Part shown: positions 43,812 to 53,378 of the stretch, piece by piece
How positions within the stretch are numbered: position 1 is the stretch's first letter
Layout: each line of letters opens with the position of its first letter
Assembly (NCBI RefSeq): GCF_021018895.1
Contig: NC_079379.1
Location: 20,830,776 to 20,894,775 of the forward strand
DNA: 64,000 bases
DNA from: Seriola aureovittata
Taxonomy: Eukaryota; Chordata; Actinopteri; Carangiformes; Carangidae
Reading direction: 5' to 3'
The notes under the pieces: model-generated
The model's database searches: none
What the model was told of the DNA's origin: nothing
The model's input: only the letters and a program-made list of their open reading frames with translations
Program-made: the position numbers and the translations under genes

Positions 43812-46800
43812 GACACATTGGAAAGAAAGAAATTTTCATATATAGATTCTTATTCTGTGTTCTTGGATCAGTCGTCTGATCTGTAGTTATACACTAAATA
43901 AAAAAGTGTTTCTATATCACAAACCCCCTCTTCCTGTAAAGCATTCAAATATTTCTGATGCTGACTCATCAGCTGAAACCAGGAGCATGTGCAGCATTAA
44001 ACAAAAACTGAGCATACCCCAGTGCAATATCACAAAAATGTCAAATGATTAAGAATTACACAATCTTACAATAAAGACGTGAAGAGTATGTAATGTTATA
44101 AATAATTAAAAACAAAGTACGAAATTGAAAATATGGGCCCAAGAAAACAGCCTCAGTACAACAAAAGTGAGTTTACCTGTGATCACTGCAACAAATTAGA
44201 TTACAACTAAGGCTAATAGCATGAACAAGTTAATGAAAAAACTGTGAACACCGCAGCTTCCTCAGCTTTGGCCTGCGGTGTGTCTAATGCAACATGGCTG
44301 CACACAGTAAGGAATTGCCTGAACAAGTGAGAAACCAGATTGTGAGTCTGCATAAAAAAAAAGATGGTCTAACTGCTGTTTCACTATGACCTAAAGTTTT
44401 AGTTTCTTCCATAATGCTTCAGTACTCATAAGAGACAGATAAAAAAAAAATGAATGGCTGAAAGTAAAGCAAAGACAGCAGCAGATGCTGTGATATGCAG
44501 ACGCAGTAAAATCTGAGTGCCAACGTTCAGTGCCAGTGCAGAGAGTAATGTGTCCCTTATGTAGGAAACTAGAAAATAATGTGTGGAGTTCAGGGTGGTG
44601 GATTGGACCAGAGTTCATGTACTGTCACAGACCTTTTTTTTTTTTTTTTTAAACATTATCTTTCCTAACCAAGGGTTTTAGTTACCTAACCGCAACCGTA
44701 GTGTATTTGACACAACCATGATCTTTCCATATCCTTAATCACACTGTAGTTACCATACAAACAGTGTCAATATCCACTATCAATGTTCTTGTCTGGTGTG
44801 AAGGTTGACATTTAACTACTATCTTTCCCTTAGTCCCTCTCTTTGTCTCACAGTTCGTAACACAGGCTTTGTGGTATAAATTTCTCGTCTTCGAGCTAAA
44901 TCCCAGATCATATTTTCTCAGACTTGACAAACTACTCTAGAGACAAAGATGACATATGAATACTTTTCACAGAGAGTGAGTGTAGTGCCGGCCATGACTA
45001 GCAAACTGACCTTTACCGTTAAAATCAGACCTGAAACTGATCTGATCTTAAATGAAATATTCTTTTTCAGTAGATATTCATAGGTACTGCTGATTTGCTG
45101 AGTACATGCACATGTCCACTGTACAGGCTTTTGTAGGTACCCAGAGGCTGGCGTTATATAAGTCAGCATGTCAGCTCGGCTGTCAGCACTTAGTAATAGG
45201 AATGATGAGAGAGTGATCAAAGGTGAAAGCATAGAGGGTAAGACATTACCCCAGATCAATAGTAAAGATCCCTACAGTCTAAATTAGACAGCCCCGCCCA
45301 CCTCCAACACCACCACCTCCACCACTGCCGCCATCACGCCATAACGACTGACAGCCTTAATAACTGTCCTAATAACAGGAGAGCAGATTAATAAAGCATA
45401 CCGTAAATGATTACCTCCATCATTAATCCATCCCATGGCTATTTAAAGCTACACGTATTAACTATTTGGACAGGAGGTTTCATGTGTTAATGGCCAGATT
45501 GGACACACTGAGCGGTGGAAGTACATTAGAGGAACATATGATTTGATTAATGCCATTCACAGGAATAGAAACAAATTACGCAGGCAGAACAACGCTGTTC
45601 ACCTGAGAGGAAAAAAAAAAAGAAAGAAAAAAACCAAGAGAGATCAGCCGAGAAATGAAATATTTGCACTCGAACCCGTGTAATCCCCTCGCAGCGGATT
45701 TGAGATGAAGCCGGGCCTCTCATTAGCTGTATTTGGACCAGATTGCATTGGGTCCACTGATTCATTTGGGAAATCCATCTATATATTGCACACACCCTCC
45801 TTATGGCTGTGCTCGAGGCTCAGCCTGTTAGAGTGCGGATGATGACAGAGCTGATTCAGACTTAATAAATAATAGAGTGTTACTGGAGGTATCACCTGAT
45901 GAATATTGCATTCCCATTCCTGCCGCCTGCCCGCCTGTCTTTCTGTCTGTTTGTCTAAGAGACTACCTGGCCTGATGCCAGCTTTTTTTTGTGGTATCCA
46001 GTGGAAATATCCAGTTCAGCTACATGTCGACAGCTGGCGGGGTTGGAGGCACTCTGCATTCGAAAACACCCACAGTGTCAGGCAGCAAATGCGAGACAAT
46101 TACTTCTCGTCTGCGGCACTGAAACTTGTTCCAAAAAACTGTAACGTCCCGCCCATCTGACACGCACCGCGGGTGGATTCTATGCCAGCTGGAGTGCAGA
46201 GAGTTGAAAAGGGGGTGGTGGGGGGGGTTTTGAAGACAGAGAATAAATTATCACCTTCAACAGATTATTACTGGGGAAGGTGTTTGGGAGTGTGGCACTG
46301 TGTTCTGAGGAGCATGTGTGGGCTTGCACCTTTATATTTCTCTCTGACTCACAATCATACGCACGATCTATCCTCTTATGTTGCTGAAGCAAATCATGGA
46401 TGTAGTAAGTCATTATTGAGGAAAAGCAAGTTCGTGCATATGACACTTGCTGATACTTTTGACAGTTTCAATTGACTTTTTTCGTGTTTGTTTCACTTTA
46501 TTTTGACTATGACACGTTACCATCTGTCAAATGTTTTTTTGGGGGGGTAACAGCATGTTTATGGCAACACACAGTGAGAAGATATATCACAGGATGAGAC
46601 ATCTTCTTAAGTTGCCAAAGCAGTCGTGGATATCACTAAGAGTTCCTTCTTATATTGACTTAAACAAAGCAGAATTAGCCAAACAGAAAAATTCAACAAA
46701 TATTTTGAAAAATACATGTAGCAACATTCAAAAGCAGAACAGAAAATGGAAATATTAAGAGGATATATAATTAGAACTTTTGACTGCTCTCAAGTGGGGA

Positions 46801-46987
46801 ATTGGGTGTTTTTCCAGTGCGACCATCTGTCAGATACCTTGCAGGGATAACAGGCTGTTTTGTTCACATAAGAAGATACAGTGTGGTGCAAACATATACA
46901 TATACAAGCAAAAGCAAGTTCATTCAAACATTTAACAACTGCAGAGTCAACATAGAAAAAAAACAAGCCAGTTTAAAACAATATGAA
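43812..46987. other. Non-coding stretch
   Basis: No supported gene. Positions 44655-44850 contain CCTAACC and ACCATGATCTTTCC words typical of low-complexity CCTAAC-type fish repeats. Positions 45280-45800 are a candidate regulatory stretch (listed separately). Nothing else stands out. Confidence 0.5.
45280..45800. other. Candidate conserved non-coding element
   Basis: Unique DNA dense in homeodomain-type words: CAGCCTTAATAACTG, GCAGATTAATAAAGC, CATCATTAATCC, TTTGATTAATGCC. It also contains TGAAATATTTGCAC and CCAGATTGCATTGGG. A short purine run interrupts it at 45610-45635. No coding signal was seen. Confidence 0.25.
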
Positions 46988-47585
46988 GAGTCTACAGCCA
47001 TGCTAGCAGCCCTGTGACACTGTACTTAGCCACAGTGGTGCTTGAGCTAGATGCTACTGTCAGCATGCTAACACCCTCACTGTGACAATGCCAACATGCT
47101 GATGTTTAGAGAGTATAATGTTTACCATGTTCGTTATATTAGTTTAGCATGTCAGCGTCTTAACATTTGTTAATTAGTACTAAACACAAATTGTATTTCA
47201 TTAAATATATTCAATAAAATATTACATTTCACAAAGATGTCGGCCTGATGTTGATGCTGGAGGAAAAGTTCGGGGGTTTACCAAAGTCTGTGGGATTCAT
47301 TCTCTGACCACTATGGATATCTGTGTCAAAATGTCATGTCAAACTATCCAGCAGATGTCATGATGCTTTGCTAAAAACAAAAACTGTGAGCCTCATCTTG
47401 GCACAGGAGGAAAAGTTTGTGGTTTACCAAAGTCAGCAGGATTCATCCTCAGGGGATCATTAAAATATTCATTATGATCGATCCAGTAGTTTCTGAGATA
47501 TTTCAGTCTGGACCAAAGTGGTGGACTGAACAGCAGACTGAAGCTGCCATCCATAGAGCTGTGTCATTAGTGTGGCTGAAGAAAC
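46988..47585 (+). mobile_element. Family 2 repeat with duplicated module, copy 2
   Basis: Starts GTCTACAGCCATGCTAGCAG and ends AGAGCTGTG...TGTGGCTGAAG, a degenerate terminal inverted repeat (CAGCCATGCTAGCAGC against CAGCCACACTAATGAC). The 5' half is rich in GCATGCTAAC and CAACATGCTGATGTTTAG. The 3' half holds two modules with CCAAAGTCTGTGGGATTCAT (47282) and CCAAAGTCAGCAGGATTCAT (47428), 146 bp apart, then TTTCTGAGATATTTCAGTCT. The family is very common in percomorphs. The termini suggest a non-autonomous DNA transposon. Confidence 0.75.
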
Positions 47586-48489
47586 AGGAAAACCCACATA
47601 CTACAAATAACAACAACATTCAACAAATTAACAAATTCAGTCTAATGAAAACCCTCTGCAATATATAGAATTAAATGAGGTGTATCGTCATTGTCCATAG
47701 CAGTTTGGATGTTTTAAATTAGAAAGTGTTTGTTTGTTCGATTTGATTTTGAATGTGCCATGTCACTATGTGTCCAATTCATGCTCAGCACCTTTTTCGA
47801 CGTTATCCGCCCGGTCAGTATTTATCTTTGTAAGAGTTTTGCGGATGAGCACATGATTACTTCGGCTGTAAAGTTTCAGTGTGCAAAGAACAAGCAGCAG
47901 TAAAACCGATGTAGTGAAGAACGATTACTATCATCTTGTTGTCTCGTAAGAACGTGGACTTTACCGTTTATGTGAAGTCACACTTTTTTTTTTTATGATT
48001 ATCTATATTTACATTATTGCAGCATATTCATCATTTTAAATAACACATTTTCTCATCTCTATTTGTATCATGTTGAGGAAATGACCTTTACAGACTGTTT
48101 AAAGGAGAGTTGTTTACTTTTAGACTGCATTCTTTGATAATGACCATTTTATTTTTAAATTGCAACAATGATCTAAATTCAGTGTTAAACATTACAGTGA
48201 TGTGATGCTCTGATGAATCCTGTGTGATATATTACCTCATTTGATTGGGTTAATTAATTAATTAAATTTGTAATCAATTTGTGTGCTATGAGAAATTTTG
48301 ATGCCTAAATTAGAAGTATAGCACTTTGTGATAACGTTTTGCAAACTGAAAGAAAGGAACCGTAAAATACAGTAATTAAGTAAATGAAATCCTGAGATAC
48401 AGATGTTCAGATCAGTGTTACCTACTGTATATTTAGAGCCTCGCTCTCTGCTGCTTTACCTCTGTTTTTATTATGTATGTGCCAATCAG

Positions 48490-48491
<2 letters not shown>

Positions 48492-48531
<40 letters not shown>
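48492..48531. repeat. (TG)n microsatellite
   Basis: About 20 pure TG units. Confidence 0.95.
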
Positions 48532-48681
48532 CTGTGCCAGCATGTGTCAACACTGCACCAGCTGGTGTGTGTGTGAATGGGAGAAGTATTGTTGTTGAAA
48601 AGGTATAGGCAGAGAAAGGAAAGTGTGAGGAACCTAATCAGCCAATCAGGAAGCAGATTAGTAGGCAGGGTGGGCTGCGGA

Positions 48682-48693
48682 GGGGGGGGGGGG
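48682..48693. repeat. poly-G run
   Basis: Run of 12 G, G4 capable. Confidence 0.85.
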
Positions 48694-48812
48694 TTGAGCT
48701 GTTACTACAGTGAAAACATTTTTTTTTTTTTGGCTAGCAACACAGCAACCAATCACAATCTGTGAGCAGACCAAAACAACTTTATACACCAGTGACCCTG
48801 TCTGGGTGTGTA

Positions 48813-48814
<2 letters not shown>

Positions 48815-48884
<70 letters not shown>

Positions 48885-48893
48885 TGGGTGTGG
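48815..48893. repeat. (TG)n microsatellite
   Basis: About 33 TG units ending GGGTGTGGGTGTGG. Confidence 0.95.
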
Positions 48894-48973
48894 AAGGAGG
48901 GTAAAAAATAAGACCAGGCAAAAACTGCCAGCTCCAGGGATTCTTGGCAGCTGCCCAAATTGTATGTGTGTTG

Positions 48974-48976
<3 letters not shown>

Positions 48977-49060
<84 letters not shown>
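48977..49060. repeat. Compound (TG)n(GA)n microsatellite
   Basis: About 28 TG units switch directly to about 15 GA units at 49032. Confidence 0.95.
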
Positions 49061-49062
<2 letters not shown>

Positions 49063-49160
49063 TTTAAGTCAGTCTCTAAAGGAGATGGGCAGAAAGTGCA
49101 CAGACTTACAGACTAATTTGACATGGTTCACCGTTTTGGCATGCGCTCACTGCCTTGCCA

Positions 49161-49201
49161 AGTGCGTGCGTGCATGCGTGTGCGTGCATGCGTGTGCGTG
49201 G
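49161..49201. repeat. TGCG/TGCA alternating tract
   Basis: GTGCGTGCGTGCATGCGTGT followed by a repeated GCGTGCATGCGTGTGCG, a short Z-prone tandem repeat with a 14-bp period. Confidence 0.8.
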
Positions 49202-49627
49202 ACATGTGCATATGGACTTTGGTAGTGTGTGCATCTTTGTGTGTGTGTGTGTTTGGGTGAGTGACAGCTCTGACCTTTTCAATATGCCTGTTAAACCTGA
49301 GCTCTTGTCCCAGTGCAGACGTGCTTGTGTCAACTCCAGCACTCCTACATGAAGGTCAAACTCTCTCCTGTTGGAGTATTGGCACATACACACACACATA
49401 CACACATATACACGCACATGCATAGTGTTTCCTGTCATGTTGTTCCCATCTCCTCTATAAATAATGTGCTCTCTGCCCCCACTAGCATGTCCAGGCAATT
49501 ACCACATCATACTGATGCATCTACTGTGCTCCCCACCAGGCAATAATTGTAGATTTAGCCATTGTCACTCTTCTTTTTTTCTTTCTTCCCTCCTTTTCCT
49601 TTTGGTAGCTGCAGTTTTCTGGTCCTT

Positions 49628-49641
49628 GTTACCGTGGTCAC
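49628..49641 (-). promoter_or_regulatory. RFX X-box-like motif
   Basis: On the minus strand GTGACC-AC-GGTAAC fits GTNRCC(N0-3)RGYAAC exactly. Confidence 0.3.
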
Positions 49642-50224
49642 CATCACGGCTGCTGCCATAGGTTGGCTCCTTGACAGGGTGTAGTTTCGATTGGTGGGAT
49701 TACTACATACATCAGGGAGGTAAATGTATGTTGTCTGATGGATAAAGTGGGTAGTCTTTTGAATCTCTGTGGCTGACAAGACTAAATGAGATCATTTATT
49801 CATAGGAATAATGCAGTCCCAACGACGTTACAGCCACTGTTAAAGAACCACTGGGGAAAGGAAAATAATTATAATTAAGCAGACTTTTAATAATTTAAAA
49901 TGATAAGAATATAATGTCTTATATATCTTATTTATCTGTGCCAAAGAAATCCATTGTTGTCCAAAGGCTATTAATACACACAGTGAGCCACACTGTTGCA
50001 CTGGATGACTTCATTACCATGAGCTTGGGAACTGTTGTTTCTTGTTGATTCAAACCCACTCTGATGTTTCAAAGACTAGAGCACCAAGGGTGTATTAATA
50101 CGCATCTGAAAATAGTCCCCAGCAAATGCACTTTTTACTCCGGTTTGAGTAATGTTTGCTAAGAAGTACAGTGCGCAGCTGGAAATTACTCAACATTTGT
50201 AAAAAAAGAAACAAAAAAACAAAA

Positions 50225-50525
50225 CAAAAAATGTATTTAAAGAATAGTTCAACATTTCAACATTTACTGTGTATATGGACAGTAAATATGAGGCTACAGC
50301 CGTTTAGCTAGCCTTAGCCTTGACTGGCTGTGTCTGAAGGTGAAGCAGTCCACCAGCCAACACCTCTTTTATTTCGTTTGTTTAATCTCTAACCAACAAA
50401 CAAGCAAAGCAAAAAGGAATCGTAAAAACAAGTGAAACAAATAGAAATAACTAATACGGGAGGTTGAGTGCTGGGAATAGTAACTCCACTGGTTGCCTGG
50501 CAACCGTCACTGTGATGAAAAGATT
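50225..50525. mobile_element. Foldback-family element, copy 2 (divergent)
   Basis: Words match the full-length family: AGTAAATATGAGGCTACAGC, TTTAGCTAGCCTTAGCC, TTTCGTTTGTTTAATC and CCACTGGTTGCCTGGCAACC. This copy keeps the central region that copy 1 (40035) has lost but has little of the right arm. It contains a perfect X-box-like palindrome at 50492-50504. Confidence 0.65.
50492..50504 (+). promoter_or_regulatory. RFX X-box-like palindrome inside a repeat
   Basis: GTTGCC-T-GGCAAC fits the X-box pattern with a one-base spacer and is a perfect palindrome. It belongs to the foldback element body, so other copies may carry it too. Confidence 0.35.
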
Positions 50526-51146
50526 CCAGTGTTGGGGCTTGAGTGCCACAAAAAGGAGAGGGAAGTGAGAAAGTATAGAAAAATTGACTAAATCATGATT
50601 GTTTCTGGTCCTTTCGAAGGATTTGTTGACAGTAAGAAAAGTATAAAATACCACCAGCCTTGTTTTCTTAGAGAAAATAGCAATAAAAAAAAGCATGATG
50701 GAGACGCACATTGAGAGTAACGGAGGTCAAATTGAAAAGAAATTCAAAGCACGGTACAAACACAGAGCCAGAATGAAACAGGTGCAAGGTGAAAACTTTA
50801 CAAAGATGTACATGTTCATGAGCGATATAAAACATATATAGCTTTGGTGCTGTTTTCTGAACCAGCTCTACGGGCCCGAGCAGATAAATTATAGACTGTA
50901 TGTGTGTACCCGTTTGTCCTTGTGTGAGTAAGTGTTTCTGTGTATTTGTACCTCTGTTAACCTGCCTCTGAGTGTGTGTGTGTACCGTTTTGAGGCCCTC
51001 TTTATGTTGCATGAATGTAGCAGTGTGTGTTAATGCGCATCGATATGTGTGCTGCCTTTGGACATGTTTATATGCATGTGCTTACATGTACTTGTTTACA
51101 TCCATTTGTACCTATAAGTGTATATGCATGTGTGGCTTTGTATTAT

Positions 51147-51226
<80 letters not shown>
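51147..51226. repeat. (TG)n microsatellite
   Basis: About 38 TG units with one TTTG interruption. It ends one base before the perfect hairpin. Confidence 0.95.
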
Positions 51227-51227
<1 letters not shown>

Positions 51228-51264
51228 GCATCTCCCCTGTGCAATCATCGCACAGGGGAGATGC
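51228..51264. repeat. Perfect 15-bp inverted repeat (hairpin), 7-nt loop
   Basis: GCATCTCCCCTGTGC (51228-51242), loop AATCATC, then GCACAGGGGAGATGC (51250-51264). All 15 pairs match and 9 are G-C. Complementarity stops at both sides. There is no downstream T run of the kind seen at a bacterial terminator, and the arms are too short for a pre-miRNA. Confidence 0.9.
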
Positions 51265-52899
51265 TTACAGTCCATTTGTCTGCGAGCACACTGACCATTA
51301 GCTGGCCACCATACATAATGTATAGCAGTGACCTTTCTGCACACTGCACCCTTAGGCCTATAAGCCATTGTTTGGTGTTGTATTGATTTTTACCCCCCTC
51401 ATAGATGGAGACGGTGATTTGAGGGGAGAGAGCCTGAGTGCCGCTGTGTCTGCTGAAAGGAGAGGGGAGGGCAGAAGCAATGGAGTGTAAAGAATTGAAA
51501 AGGCTCGGCATAGAGAAGGACACAGACAAGCGTCTCATACCTGTAGCCTCCTTTTCAGCGGAGTGACTGCTCGGAGGCCAGCCCCCGTATGAAAGACAGG
51601 GTCATGTTCAATAGTGTTGAATGTTGTGGGCCATATAAGTGCCATCTATACACAGCCCATTAGACAGAGTGGTGAGTGCGAGGCTGCACGGTAAACAATT
51701 TAAGTAGAGTCTCAGAGATTCTCAACATTCATCAGGCTCGACTTGGTGGAAAAAAGGCGCATGGTGGCAGAAAGGTGGAGGGGCGTTAGATTTCCATCTG
51801 CACTCCTTCCCCTATAATCTGCCAGAATGTTCTTTATATCCCTCCTGCTCCAGCTGACAACTAAAGTGGAGGTACACCGAGGAGGAAAATGGGCTGAGAA
51901 AAATGTTTTGGTGTCCTACAGTGATGGATCTTTAGGCTGCCTGGTAGATGAGGGAGGAAGAGGATGATTTGAATTGAACATGACTCCGTTGTCACCCAGA
52001 AGGCCAGGACTTGATCTGTAGGAGGACTGCGATCCAGCCTGTTGCTCTGACACTCGCCTACAATGCTAAAAATACCACACTGATTAATCAGTTAACACGA
52101 AGCAGGAGACAATATGACAATCTTACATCATCAAAAGTTACGTCATGCTCTGCCTTTATACAGTGGTACAATGATACTTGTAATATTATGTAATAGCAGC
52201 CTGTGGCAACGAATAATTTTAAGAATGGAAAAAAAAACATGTTCTGATGTGATGTAAATGAGCTATTTATACCTGAGCTCTTAGAAAAGAGTATTGTCAG
52301 AAGTGTCACACATCTGTCTTTATTTGTGCTCATGCTTAGTTTGACCAAAGCCATTTCATATTTTTAATCTCCTGGGAAAGATCACATCTAATGAAGTTCA
52401 TTTAAAAAAAGCAGTAAGTTTTACTCTGAATTATAATCTTAATTAGAAGATTTTTCTGCTGTCAACCCTTTATTTTGATACTATTTTTCCAGCAGTATCC
52501 TTCCTGTAGTCGCCTGCAGCTGTGTTGTTTTCACGATGCTTGTTGTTGGCAACATTAGATCCTGAATTCAATATTACCATATTAGATGACTGTCTTGTTT
52601 ATCTTCAACAAACAATGTGACAGAATGAATCCTCTCAGCCTTGGTACATTTGCTTGTGCTGTAAACACATATACAAGTTGCTCCTCTGTAAAAGTTTTAA
52701 AAGAAGTAGCTCCTCTGTTGCATGTGTGACTAACAGCTGAAAGCCATTGTTGCCTCAGTACGCATCTTTGGCCCAGATGTAAGCAGAACAAACGTGGCTT
52801 TACCTCCACTGACCACAGGCGTCACCAAATCACTCAAGACTGAAAAGTTCATCAGTTAGTGTCGAGGTTTAACAATGAAAAGAATCTGGGATGTGTAGT

Positions 52900-53067
52900 T
52901 AGTTACTTAGTTAATTAGTTGGAACTTTCCAGACCTACCAACTCCTGAGGGAAATATCTTGGTGCTTAGCAGCTGGATGCTGCTCTGTGTTCACCAGCTA
53001 GTAGAAAACAGCTAACTGCTGCGTATGTTGCTGCAGAGGTGCTGGTCATAAAACCAGAACAGTCAAC
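52900..53067 (+). repeat. Repeat fragment, probably related to family 5
   Basis: TGCTCTGTGTTCACCAGCTA (52980) parallels TCCTCTGTGTTCACCAGCAG (32967). GCAGCTGGATGCTGCT and AACAGCTAACTGCTGCG words are typical of a common fish repeat. It abuts the left TTAA of family 1 copy D, which may have inserted into or beside it. Confidence 0.45.
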
Positions 53068-53378
53068 TTAAAGGAACTATTTGTAAGTTTTGCTGCTGTA
53101 AAACTAATAAACAGCAGTTTACTAGTCTAGAAGAAACTTGGCAACAGCTGTCTCCAGAGGTGGAAAGCAACGGCAATGTTTTTTTCTACTGAAGTTAGCA
53201 TGCTAACCACTTTCTCATAGCGACTCACTGTAGCCTCCAGTCTGCCCTGAAGACGTAGCGCTGCTCAGGGGGCGAATTATAACCTCGTCTTATAAAAACA
53301 ACGATGGCCAGAGCTCTTCTCAAGAGACAGTCACCACCATCCGCTCCCGGCAAGAAAACGAACAAATGGCCGCTTTAA
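53068..53378 (+). mobile_element. MITE-like family 1, copy D
   Basis: The best-bounded copy. It opens TTAAAGGAACTATTTGTAAG (TTAA 53068-53071) and closes AATGGCCGCTTTAA (TTAA 53375-53378). Reading the right end inward on the minus strand gives TTTAAAGCGGCCATTTGT, a degenerate terminal inverted repeat. The body carries GAAGTTAGCATGCTAACCAC, GCGACTCACTGTAG, GCTGCTCAGGGGGCG and AGTCACCACCATCCGCTCCC. It is 311 bp with no coding capacity. Confidence 0.8.

Larger units (their letters stand above)
47586..50224. other. Non-coding stretch rich in TG and GA arrays
   Basis: No supported gene. Positions 47690-48480 are AT-rich and unique. Four simple arrays follow (listed separately), plus a perfect X-box-like motif at 49628-49641. 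Confidence 0.5.
50526..52899. other. Non-coding stretch
   Basis: No supported gene. It holds the large TG array at 51147 and the hairpin at 51228. The rest is unique, with no recognisable element. Confidence 0.5.

Noticed and set aside
51228..51264. Hairpin considered as a rho-independent terminator or pre-miRNA
   Set aside because: No T run follows, the genome is eukaryotic, and the 15-bp stem is too short for a typical pre-miRNA.
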